Assembly (NCBI GenBank): GCA_014377915.1
Contig: JACMOT010000111.1
Span: forward strand, 1 to 9,929
Direction: 5' to 3'
From: Tardiphaga sp.
GTDB taxonomy: Bacteria > Pseudomonadota > Alphaproteobacteria > Rhizobiales > Xanthobacteraceae
Length of the DNA stretch: 9,929 nucleotides
The notes beneath the pieces are model-generated. The model made no database searches and was not told the origin of the DNA. It saw nothing but the letters and a program-made list of their open reading frames with translations. Numbering within the stretch: the stretch's first letter is position 1; every line of letters starts with the position of its first letter. Shown one piece after another: positions 1 through 6,058 of this stretch. The translations under genes and the position numbers were made by a program.

Positions 1-1308
1 CCGCATGGGGGCCACGCCATTCTGCCGGGCCTCTTTGACATCCGGGCGTCCCATTGCCGGTCCCGCCCCGTGTTCCCCAACTCGGTGCCGGTGGATGCCT
101 ATCGCGGCGCCGGCCGCCCGGAGGCGGCCTATGTGGTCGAGCGGCTGGTCGATGCCTGCGCGCGAAAGACCGGGCTTTCGCCGGATGCAATCCGCCGCAA
201 GAATTTCATCCCGCCGAAGGCGATGCCGTACAAGACCGCCACCGGCAAAGTCTATGATTCCGGCGATTTCACCGCGCACATGAATCGGGCGATGGAGGTC
301 GCGGACTGGAAGGAATTTCCCAAGCGCGCCAAGAATGCGAAGAAGCTCGGCCTGGTGCGCGGCATCGGCATGGCCACCTATGTCGAGGTCTGCGGCACCA
401 TGGGCGACGAGACCGCCAATGTGGCGCTCGGGGCTGATGGCGACATCACCATCCTGATCGGCACCCAGTCGACCGGGCAGGGCCATCATACCGCCTATGC
501 GCAGATCGTCGCCGAACAGTTCGGCGTCGCACCCGAGCGGGTTCACATCATCCAGGGCGACACCGACAAGGTCGCCACCGGCCTCGGCACCGGCGGCTCG
601 GCCTCGATCCCCACCGGCGGCGTGGGCGTGCAGCGCGCCACCCGAAAACTCGGACTGGCGTTGAAGGAACTCGCCGCGGATGCGCTGGAAACCAGCGCGT
701 CCGATCTCGAGATCGACAATGGCGTGATCCGGATCGCCGGCACCGATCGATCGATCAGCTTCGCCGATCTGGCGAAGAAGGCCGATCCGGCCAAACTCAA
801 CGCCGCCGAGACCTTCTCCAGCGCCGACGGCACCTTTCCCAACGGCACCCATTCGGTTGAGGTCGAGATCGATCCCGCCACCGGCAAGATTGCGATCGTC
901 AATTACGTCATCGTCGATGATTTCGGCGTGACGCTGAATCCGCTGCTGCTGGCTGGCCAGGTCCATGGCGGCACCGTGCAGGGCATCGGCCAGGCGCTGA
1001 TGGAGCAGGCGGTGTATGATCCGGCGGACGGCCAGCTCGTCACCGGCACCTTCATGGACTATGCGCTGCCGCGTGCCGCCGACGCCGCGCCGATCAGCTT
1101 CGAGACCCGCAACATTCCCTGCACCACCAATCCGCTGGGCGTGAAGGGGGCGGGCGAGGCCGGCGCGATCGGGTCCTGTCCCGCGGTCGTCAATGCCATC
1201 ATCGAGGGCCTGAATCGCGAATACGGCATCGATCATATCGACATGCCTGCGACCCCGGAACGGGTGTGGATGGCGATCCGCGAGCAGGAGCGGCTGCATC
1301 GGCTGTAA
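1..1308 (+). CDS. Molybdopterin-binding subunit of a xanthine dehydrogenase / form II CoxL-like hydroxylase, C-terminal part
   Basis: Frame 1 is open from the window edge, so the N-terminus is missing and about 435 residues of a roughly 750-residue family remain. The family binds molybdopterin cytosine dinucleotide and hydroxylates aldehydes, purines or N-heterocycles, passing electrons to [2Fe-2S] and FAD partners. Visible landmarks in order: the active-site loop AYRGAGR (97-117), the cofactor-contacting STGQGHHT segment (Gln codon 478-480), and GVKGAGEAG with the catalytic base Glu (codon 1156-1158). Form I CO dehydrogenase carries AYxCSFR with a catalytic Cys in that loop; here it is AYRGAGR, the 'form II' type, so CO oxidation should not be assumed. 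The substrate cannot be told from sequence. The small and medium subunits are expected upstream, outside the window. The family assignment is secure; the specific enzyme name is not. Confidence 0.93.
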   Translation, partial: PHGGHAILPGLFDIRASHCRSRPVFPNSVPVDAYRGAGRPEAAYVVERLVDACARKTGLSPDAIRRKNFIPPKAMPYKTATGKVYDSGDFTAHMNRAMEVADWKEFPKRAKNAKKLGLVRGIGMATYVEVCGTMGDETANVALGADGDITILIGTQSTGQGHHTAYAQIVAEQFGVAPERVHIIQGDTDKVATGLGTGGSASIPTGGVGVQRATRKLGLALKELAADALETSASDLEIDNGVIRIAGTDRSISFADLAKKADPAKLNAAETFSSADGTFPNGTHSVEVEIDPATGKIAIVNYVIVDDFGVTLNPLLLAGQVHGGTVQGIGQALMEQAVYDPADGQLVTGTFMDYALPRAADAAPISFETRNIPCTTNPLGVKGAGEAGAIGSCPAVVNAIIEGLNREYGIDHIDMPATPERVWMAIREQERLHRL

Positions 1309-1357
1309 TGTCGCAGCCTCCGCCGGAATAGACCGCCGGCCGCGGGGTTACGGAAAT

Positions 1358-1380
1358 AAGGCGTTATATCGTCGCGCCTT
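1358..1380 (+). terminator. Possible hairpin terminator after the molybdenum hydroxylase
   Basis: AAGGCG (1358-1363) pairs with CGCCTT (1375-1380), a 6-bp stem about 50 bases after the stop codon. No T-run follows, so this may be only a weak or Rho-assisted terminator, or chance pairing in GC-rich DNA. Confidence 0.25.
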
Positions 1381-1442
1381 CGAGGTCCGGGGACAGCTGT
1401 CGCCGGCCGGGTGTTTTAATCGAAACATGGGGATGTTGGCCG

Positions 1443-1892
1443 ATGATGATGAAGATGGTGGTTGTCGCGGGAGTGTTGATGCTCGGCTTGGGTGCCGTGG
1501 CCGCGCAGCAGGACGTCGTGAAGGAGGCCCAGAACATTATGAAGGCGAATGGCCGGAATCTCGGTGGCGTGCTCAGCGCGATGGCCAAGGGTGACAAACC
1601 CTACGACCAGGCCGCCGTCGACGCGGCGCTGACCCAGCTCGATGACACCGCCAGGAAGCTGCCGACCCTGTTCCCCGAAAGCACCAAGGGCCTGAAGCCG
1701 GAAGGTGACTATAGCTCCTCGCCGAAAATCTGGGAAGACAAGGCCGGCTTCGACGCCAAGATTGCCAGCTTCGCCAAGGTCGTCACCGACGCCAAGGCCA
1801 AGATCAAGGATCTTGACAGCCTCAAGGCCAATGTCGGCGGCATCGGCAAGGAATGCGGTAGCTGCCACGAGACGTTTCGCCTGAAAATCTGA
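1443..1892 (+). CDS. Exported cytochrome c' / c556 family protein
   Basis: A 149-residue protein with a hydrophobic signal peptide ending near AVAAQ (about residues 19-22), then a mature domain of about 128 residues, the normal size for a four-helix cytochrome c'/c556. The single haem site CGSCH (C138, C141, H142) lies near the C-terminus, as is typical for this family and opposite to ordinary class I cytochromes. In the first mature helix, QNIMKANG places Met33 where low-spin c556 proteins have the sixth haem ligand, so a six-coordinate electron-transfer form is more likely than a five-coordinate, gas-binding c'. It would act in the periplasm. Three consecutive ATG codons (1443, 1446, 1449) make the exact start uncertain. 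It lies 134 bases after the molybdenum hydroxylase on the same strand; a role as its electron acceptor is possible but unproven. Confidence 0.9.
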   Translation: MMMKMVVVAGVLMLGLGAVAAQQDVVKEAQNIMKANGRNLGGVLSAMAKGDKPYDQAAVDAALTQLDDTARKLPTLFPESTKGLKPEGDYSSSPKIWEDKAGFDAKIASFAKVVTDAKAKIKDLDSLKANVGGIGKECGSCHETFRLKI

Positions 1893-1907
1893 GGCCGTTC
1901 CTCATTG

Positions 1908-1923
1908 CGGACCAATGGGTCCG
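1908..1923 (+). terminator. Hairpin terminator after the cytochrome c556 gene
   Basis: CGGACC-AATG-GGTCCG forms a perfect 6-bp stem with a tetraloop, 15 bases after the stop codon, and is followed by GCTTTGT. The T-run is short, but position and stem quality fit an intrinsic terminator. Confidence 0.55.
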
Positions 1924-1925
1924 GC

Positions 1926-1942
1926 TTTGTCGATCCGACAAA
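1926..1942. terminator. Second hairpin in the convergent intergenic region
   Basis: TTTGTCG-ATC-CGACAAA is a perfect 7-bp stem with a 3-base loop. Read on either strand it ends in A/T-rich arms, so it could terminate transcripts from both sides. Confidence 0.4.
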
Positions 1943-1956
1943 AGCACCGTCGATAA

Positions 1957-1979
1957 GGGCGAACGCGACGCGCTCGCCC
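1957..1979. terminator. GC-rich hairpin, likely terminator for the convergent CHRD gene
   Basis: GGGCGA (1957-1962) pairs with TCGCCC (1974-1979), with three further inner pairs (CGC/GCG) around a GAC loop. Flanking AAG and CTT could lengthen the stem with a bulge. It lies just past the minus-strand stop codon at 2011, and on the minus strand it is followed by TTAT. Confidence 0.5.
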
Positions 1980-2010
1980 CTTGATACTTCGAAAATCCGG
2001 CGGTTGATTG

Positions 2011-2430
2011 TTACTTCGTCACCTGACCGCGAATTTCGCCGGCCTTGTTGGCTTCGGTGTGGACGTTGACATAGTACTTGCCGGCGGCAAGGTCAGCGGC
2101 CTGCGCCTCGGTCAGGGTGGCGCCGCCCTCGCTCGGGCTGGTGGCGGGCGCGATCGGCACGGCGACACCGGCATTCTTGCCCGGCTCGGCGGGACCATGG
2201 AAATGCGCCATCGTGGCAGGGCCGGTGAGGCCGGAATAGTTCAGTTTCCAGGTCATCTTCCTGGTGGCGGGATCGAAATCGATGTCAGCAGTTCCAGTGC
2301 CGGTGGTGGTGTTGGAGGGCACTTCGCTGGCGCCGTTCAGGGTCGCCTTCATCTTGTCGGCCAGCGCGGGAGCCGAAAAGGCGACCGTGGCCAGCGCGAA
2401 CGCGGCCAACATGATTTTGGAATTTGACAT
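2011..2430 (-). CDS. Exported CHRD-domain protein
   Basis: A 139-residue protein with a clear signal peptide: charged start, hydrophobic stretch, and predicted cleavage after PALA (residues 21-24). The rest is one CHRD domain, recognisable by the HFHGP motif (76-80), the YYVNVHT strand (119-125) and the terminal GEIRGQV (131-137). CHRD domains were named from chordin. In bacteria they are secreted beta-rich modules of unknown biochemical role; their His-rich HFHGP motif has suggested metal binding, but that is not established. The start is supported by an AGGGAG ribosome binding site about 7 bases before the ATG. It is transcribed alone, divergently from the diheme cytochrome gene and convergent with cytochrome c556. 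Confidence 0.92.
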   Translation of the reverse strand: MSNSKIMLAAFALATVAFSAPALADKMKATLNGASEVPSNTTTGTGTADIDFDPATRKMTWKLNYSGLTGPATMAHFHGPAEPGKNAGVAVPIAPATSPSEGGATLTEAQAADLAAGKYYVNVHTEANKAGEIRGQVTK

Positions 2431-2468
2431 GGTTTTCTCCCTTGGGACGCAAAAGATCCTCTGATCTC

Positions 2469-2493
2469 AACGCCTTCAACGCCTATTTATTCC
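2469..2493 (-). promoter_or_regulatory. Candidate EcfG-type (general stress) promoter for the CHRD gene
   Basis: Reading the minus strand, GGAAT (2493-2489), a 16-base spacer and CGTT (2472-2469) resemble the alphaproteobacterial EcfG promoter (GGAAC, about 16-17 bases, CGTT), with one mismatch in the -35 box. It lies about 39 bases before the ATG, a plausible distance. The motif is short, and a chance match is possible. Confidence 0.3.
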
Positions 2494-2576
2494 ATCGCTA
2501 GCGGCAATGCGCATCACGATTTCGTTCGGGAAATTATCGCCGCTTGCGGCATAGTGGCCGTCAACTGCAACCCGTT

Positions 2577-3509
2577 ATGATGGACCCGCGTGTGATCAAG
2601 CGTATTTTTGTGGTTCTGCTGCTCGTCGCCGTTGCCGGCCTTGGCGTGTTCTGGTGGCTGACTATTCCGGCGCGGGTGCTGGCCAGTGCGCTGCCGGCGC
2701 ACACGCCCGATCTCTCCAATGGACAGACCGTCTTTAATGCCGGCGGCTGCGCCTCCTGCCACGCCACGCCGGCGCAGCCAGATCGCCTGAAACTCGGCGG
2801 CGGGCTGCCGATTACTTCCCCGTTCGGAACGTTTTACGTGCCGAACATCTCGCCAGACGCAACGGCCGGTATCGGTCGCTGGAGCGAAGCCGACTTTGTT
2901 ACCGCGCTGCAGAAGGGCACTTCGCCATCGGGATCGCATTATTTTCCGGCGTTTCCCTACACCTCCTATCAGCACATGAAGGTCGCAGACGCGCGTGACC
3001 TGTTCGGCTTCATCAAGACGCTGCCGCAGGTCGCCACCATGTCGCCGGAACATGATGTACCGTTCCCGTTCAACCTCCGCCGTAATCTGGGCGTCTGGAA
3101 GTGGCTGTTTCTCGACGGCGCGCCGTTCGTGGCCGACGCCGGCAAATCCGGGCAATGGAATCGCGGCAGTTATCTCGTCAATGCACTCGGGCATTGTGCC
3201 GAATGTCACAGCCCCCGCAACGCGCTGGGCGGCATCATCGAGAAGCAGCGCTTCGCCGGCGGGCCCGATGCGGAAGGCGCCGGCTGGGTGCCGAACATTA
3301 CCCAGAGGGGTCTCGGCGAGTGGAGCGAGAGAGATCTCTCTTATCTGCTGGAGACCGGCCAGACGCCGGAGGGCGATACCGTCGGCGGCTCGATGGCGCG
3401 GGTGATCCGCAACACATCGCAATTGTCGGCCGAAGATCGCACGGCGATGGCGGTCTATCTGAAGTCGCTGCCGGCGGTCGATGGCCCGGTCAAGCCGCCG
3501 AGGAAGTAG
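2577..3509 (+). CDS. Membrane-anchored diheme cytochrome c
   Basis: A 310-residue protein when started at the ATG pair 2577/2580. A TTG at 2544 would add 11 residues with no obvious ribosome site. A short basic segment precedes one hydrophobic helix (about residues 10-30), which probably anchors the protein with its domains in the periplasm. Two cytochrome c domains follow. The first has CASCH (C58-H62) and YTSYQHM with likely distal ligand Met134; the second has CAECH (C207-H211) and likely distal ligand Met273. The motifs FGTFYVPNISPD and FPAFPYTSY are typical of the cytochrome subunits that serve alcohol, gluconate and molybdenum-hydroxylase-type dehydrogenases (AdhB-like), which feed electrons to the respiratory chain. 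No dehydrogenase gene is adjacent on the same strand. The nearest candidate partner is the molybdenum hydroxylase at the left edge; that pairing is inference. Confidence 0.9.
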   Translation: MMDPRVIKRIFVVLLLVAVAGLGVFWWLTIPARVLASALPAHTPDLSNGQTVFNAGGCASCHATPAQPDRLKLGGGLPITSPFGTFYVPNISPDATAGIGRWSEADFVTALQKGTSPSGSHYFPAFPYTSYQHMKVADARDLFGFIKTLPQVATMSPEHDVPFPFNLRRNLGVWKWLFLDGAPFVADAGKSGQWNRGSYLVNALGHCAECHSPRNALGGIIEKQRFAGGPDAEGAGWVPNITQRGLGEWSERDLSYLLETGQTPEGDTVGGSMARVIRNTSQLSAEDRTAMAVYLKSLPAVDGPVKPPRK

Positions 3510-3683
3510 GCCCCGCATCGTCCCTGGATGCTTCGCACTGCGCCGCCTTCCCGCCACGTCCGCAACATGCCAGGCGGAGCCGGTGCATGGACTCCCGCCA
3601 AGCCATGCCGCAGCAGACCTGTTCGCGATCAACGCGGCGTGATTGGGTCAGCTTCGTTCCGGTCAGCGCGATTCCCCATCCTC

Positions 3684-4661
3684 ATGAACATTTTCAAAGC
3701 CGTGTCGCTGAAGATTGCCAGCACCATGGCGTTCGCGCTGATGGGCGCGCAGGCGCGCTATCTCGGCGGCTCGCTGCCGGTCGGCGAGATCGTGTTTTCT
3801 CGCGGCCTGTTCGCATTGATCCCGATCGTGGCGTTCTTCGGCCTGCGCGGCCAGTTGCGCGGCGCGTTGCGCACCGACCGGCTGTCGGCGCATCTGGTGC
3901 GCGGCATCTTCAGCGTGATCGGCACGTTCTGCACGTTCGGGGCGCTGGCGCGGTTGCCGATCGCCGACGTCACCGCGATCGCCTTCATTGCGCCGCTGAT
4001 TACTGTGGTGTTCGCCGCGCTGATCCTGAAGGAGCACGTCCACGCCTATCGCTGGTCGGCCGTCGGAATCGGCTTCTGCGGCGTCATCCTGATGCTGTCG
4101 CCCTATCTGGGCAATCATGCCGCGCTCACCACCTCGATGATGATCGGCCTGGCATTTGCATTGACCAATGCCGTGTCGTCGGGCGGTGCCACCATCCAGA
4201 TCCGCCGCCTGACCGCGACCGAGACCTCGTCGTCGATCGTGATTTTCATGACGCTGATCGTGATGGCGGTGTCGCTGCTGACCGCGCCGTTCGGCTGGCG
4301 CATGCCGCATCCAGGCCTCGAACTGGCGCTGCTGGTCGGCATCGGCATCGCCGGAGGCCTCGGCCAGATGCTGTTCACCGAAAGCTACCGCTACGCGCCG
4401 GCGTCGTTCCTGGCACCGTTTGACTACACCGCGATGCTATGGGCGTTCATCCTCGGATTCTGGATGTTCGGCGAGGTGCCCACGCTTTATGTCGTCGGCG
4501 GCGCCGTGATCGTGGCAGCCGCGGGCATCTTCGTCATTCTGCGCGAGCGCCAGCTCGGGCTGAAGCGGCTGCGCGACACGCCAATGTCGCCGATCTCGAC
4601 CATTGCCGATGACGAGGTCGATCCGGATGCGCCGGTGACGGGGCTCAAGCCCGCCGCTTGA
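3684..4661 (+). CDS. DMT superfamily (EamA) transporter
   Basis: A 325-residue inner-membrane protein with about ten hydrophobic helices in two EamA-type halves, each ending with a conserved acidic/aromatic helix region (LKEHVHAYRWSAVGIGFCGV; FGEVPTLYVVGGAVIV). This is the standard drug/metabolite transporter size and layout. Such proteins export or import small metabolites, and the substrate cannot be predicted here. The frame is open upstream to an ATG at 3528, but those 52 residues are Arg/Pro-rich and unlike a transporter N-terminus, so the ATG at 3684 (MNIFKAVSLKIAS) is chosen although no good Shine-Dalgarno sequence precedes it. A polar acidic tail of about 45 residues follows the last helix. 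It converges on the small Lrp-like gene with 21 bases between the stop codons. Confidence 0.9.
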   Translation: MNIFKAVSLKIASTMAFALMGAQARYLGGSLPVGEIVFSRGLFALIPIVAFFGLRGQLRGALRTDRLSAHLVRGIFSVIGTFCTFGALARLPIADVTAIAFIAPLITVVFAALILKEHVHAYRWSAVGIGFCGVILMLSPYLGNHAALTTSMMIGLAFALTNAVSSGGATIQIRRLTATETSSSIVIFMTLIVMAVSLLTAPFGWRMPHPGLELALLVGIGIAGGLGQMLFTESYRYAPASFLAPFDYTAMLWAFILGFWMFGEVPTLYVVGGAVIVAAAGIFVILRERQLGLKRLRDTPMSPISTIADDEVDPDAPVTGLKPAA

Positions 4662-4682
4662 TCCCGCTGGCGGCGCGCCCGG

Positions 4683-4919
4683 TCAGAATGCCTTGAAGGT
4701 GATGATGGTGTGGGTGTCCTGGATGCCTTCGATCATCTGCACCTTTTCATTGACGAAATGGCCGATATCGGTGGCGTTATCGACGTAGAATTTCACCAGC
4801 AAATCGTAATGGCCGGCGGTGGAATAGATTTCCGAGGCAATTTCTGCTTCGGCCAGCGCATTGGCGACGGCATAGGACTGGCCAAGCTTGCACTTGAACT
4901 GGACAAAGAAGGGAACCAT
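4683..4919 (-). CDS. Stand-alone Lrp/AsnC effector-binding (RAM) domain protein
   Basis: A 78-residue protein that corresponds only to the C-terminal RAM domain of Lrp/AsnC regulators, a beta-alpha-beta-beta-alpha-beta fold that oligomerises and binds amino acids or related ligands at the subunit interface. Recognisable parts are the FVQFKC opening strand, the [10 protein letters not shown] strand pair and the closing [11 protein letters not shown]. No helix-turn-helix is encoded, so it should not bind DNA in the usual way. Stand-alone RAM proteins are common in alphaproteobacteria and are thought to be ligand sensors or enzymes' accessory oligomers; their function is not settled. A GGAG ribosome site about 8 bases before the ATG supports the start. 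It is divergent from thiD (138-bp gap) and convergent with the transporter. Confidence 0.9.
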   Translation of the reverse strand: MVPFFVQFKCKLGQSYAVANALAEAEIASEIYSTAGHYDLLVKFYVDNATDIGHFVNEKVQMIEGIQDTHTIITFKAF

Positions 4920-5057
4920 CGCGTTTCTCCGGAAGGGCTGGATTTGGCCGCCATCAAGCCCAAAACCATTGGCTCTGGCAACCCAACTTGCTGCTCCCGG
5001 GCGGCCGGGTTACCACAGCGCACCGGTCGTCTCCGGCCGATTTCAAGCGAGTTCGCC

Positions 5058-5858
5058 ATGTCGACGCCCATTGCGCTCACCATTGCCGGGTCGGATTCAT
5101 CCGGCGGCGCCGGCATCCAGGCCGACCTCAAGACCTTTGCCGCCTCCGGAGTCTATGGCGCCTCGGTGATCACGGCGCTGACGGCGCAGAATACCAACGG
5201 CGTGACCGGCGTGCACCCGGTGCCGGCCGCGTTCGTCACCGCGCAGATCGACGCCGTATTCGATGATCTCGCGGTCGGCGCCGTCAAGATCGGCATGGTG
5301 GCGCAGCGCGACGTGATCGCGGCCATTGTCGAGGGTCTGGTACGCTGGGCGCCGAAGCACGTGGTGCTCGATCCGGTGATGGTCGCGACCTCCGGCGACC
5401 GCCTGCTGGTGCCGGACGCCATTGCCGCTTTGCGGGAGACGCTGATCCCGCTGGCCGACATCATCACCCCGAACCTGCCCGAGGCGGCGGCCTTGCTGGA
5501 TGAAGCCATCGCGACGACCGAGGCCGCGATCGAAAGCCAGGGCCGGCGTCTGCTGGCGCTCGGCTGCGAGGCGGTGCTGATCAAGGGCGGTCATGGTCAT
5601 GGCGCCGACAGCACCGATTATCTTGTAATGCCCGCGGGCGTGGTCGCATTGCCGGCCCGGCGGATCGCCACGCCAAATACCCATGGCACCGGCTGTACGC
5701 TGTCATCCGCCATTGCCGCCGAACTGGCGAAAGGCAGTGGTTTGGAAGCCGCCGTACGAACCGCCAAAGCCTATGTCACAGCCGCCATCGCCGCCGCCGA
5801 TCGCTTCAGCGTCGGTCATGGGCACGGCCCGGTGCATCACTTCCACGGATTCTATTAG
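5058..5858 (+). CDS. thiD: Hydroxymethylpyrimidine / phosphomethylpyrimidine kinase ThiD
   Basis: A 266-residue cytoplasmic kinase, the usual ThiD length. It phosphorylates 4-amino-5-hydroxymethyl-2-methylpyrimidine twice to give the pyrophosphate used by ThiE in thiamine synthesis. The substrate-binding start [18 protein letters not shown] (residues 9-26), KIGM (77-80), DPVMVATSG (105-113), TPNLPEA (137-143), IKGGHG (175-180) and the C-terminal anion-hole/catalytic loop [15 protein letters not shown] (207-221, Cys213) are all present. The frame is open far upstream, but the ATG at 5058 puts the conserved IAGSDSSGG block at the normal distance from the N-terminus. No TPP riboswitch is recognisable in the 138 bases upstream and no other thi gene is in the window, so it is probably expressed alone. 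The His-rich C-terminus ([14 protein letters not shown]) is common in alphaproteobacterial ThiD. Confidence 0.96.
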   Translation: MSTPIALTIAGSDSSGGAGIQADLKTFAASGVYGASVITALTAQNTNGVTGVHPVPAAFVTAQIDAVFDDLAVGAVKIGMVAQRDVIAAIVEGLVRWAPKHVVLDPVMVATSGDRLLVPDAIAALRETLIPLADIITPNLPEAAALLDEAIATTEAAIESQGRRLLALGCEAVLIKGGHGHGADSTDYLVMPAGVVALPARRIATPNTHGTGCTLSSAIAAELAKGSGLEAAVRTAKAYVTAAIAAADRFSVGHGHGPVHHFHGFY

Positions 5859-5867
5859 ACGATATCT

Positions 5868-5899
5868 TGTCCTGGATAAGCGAAGCGCGATCCGGGACA
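5868..5899. repeat. Inverted repeat, Bradyrhizobium-type intergenic palindrome
   Basis: TGTCCTGGAT (5868-5877) pairs with ATCCGGGACA (5890-5899), 10 bp with one G-T pair, around the loop AAGCGAAGCGCG. It begins 10 bases after the thiD stop codon. Sequences of this form (CCGGAT...GCGAAGCGCGATCCGGG) resemble the abundant short intergenic repeats of Bradyrhizobium and Rhodopseudomonas chromosomes. It could also serve as a terminator for thiD, though no T-run follows. Confidence 0.6.
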
Positions 5900-5937
5900 G
5901 AAGTTGAACACACAAGCGGTCCCGCTTGGCGCTTCGC
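5880..5937. repeat. Second-level inverted repeat linking the intergenic palindromes
   Basis: GCGAAGCGC (5880-5888) in the loop of the first palindrome is a perfect inverted copy of GCGCTTCGC (5929-5937). Between them, CAAGCGG-TC-CCGCTTG (5913-5928) forms a further 7-bp palindrome. Together they suggest a mosaic of short repeat units rather than a single hairpin. The downstream CTATCGGGGCTA also resembles the tail of such repeats. Confidence 0.45.
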
Positions 5938-5969
5938 CTATCGGGGCTAGACGTGCGACCTGCGACATC

Positions 5970-5987
5970 CTGTCGTCCCGCTGTCGC
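5970..5987 (+). promoter_or_regulatory. Candidate Pho box (PhoB site) upstream of the pmtA-like gene
   Basis: CTGTCGT-CCCG-CTGTCGC is a direct repeat of a 7-mer with 4-base spacing, an 11-bp period. The PhoB consensus is CTGTCAT-NNNN-CTGTCAT, so 11 of 14 defined positions match (12 if the last base may be C or T). It ends 71 bases before the methyltransferase ATG. A weak -10-like GATACC lies at 5996-6001. The match is in GC-rich DNA next to repeats, so chance remains possible. Confidence 0.45.
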
Positions 5988-6058
5988 ACTGGCTTGATAC
6001 CACCGCTTCAGCAGACGAGTTGTCCGATTCTCCCCGGGCACGCTGAACGGATCGACCC

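Noticed and set aside
97..117. True (form I) carbon monoxide dehydrogenase
   Set aside because: The active-site loop is AYRGAGR and lacks the Cys of the AYxCSFR signature.
1325..1349. EcfG-like promoter GGAAT, 16 bases, GGTT before cytochrome c556
   Set aside because: Mismatches in both boxes and a distance of over 90 bases to the gene make it too weak to call.
3585..3608. GCATGG/CCATGC hairpin between the diheme cytochrome and the transporter
   Set aside because: A 6-bp stem with a 12-base loop and no T-run is not distinguishable from chance in this composition.
2514..3632. Long minus-strand open frame (about 370 codons) opposite the diheme cytochrome gene
   Set aside because: It is Arg/His-rich with no recognisable motif and lies opposite a gene with two intact haem sites; GC-rich DNA often leaves the opposite frame open.
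3528..3683. N-terminal extension of the transporter frame from an upstream ATG
   Set aside because: The added 52 residues are Arg/Pro-rich, unlike DMT transporter N-termini; the ATG at 3684 gives the normal length.
3663..4310. Minus-strand frame rich in Arg, Gln and His opposite the transporter
   Set aside because: Composition is that expected from the complement of hydrophobic GC-rich codons; the plus strand gives a normal ten-helix transporter.
4641..4673. Terminator at the convergent end of the transporter and RAM genes
   Set aside because: Only short GC pairings (GGGCT/AGCCC with a two-base loop, CCGCC/GGCGG) are present, and no T-run follows on either strand.
4920..5057. TPP riboswitch before thiD
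   Set aside because: The conserved CUGAGA-type core and the later GAACCUG-type segment are not present in this 138-base gap.
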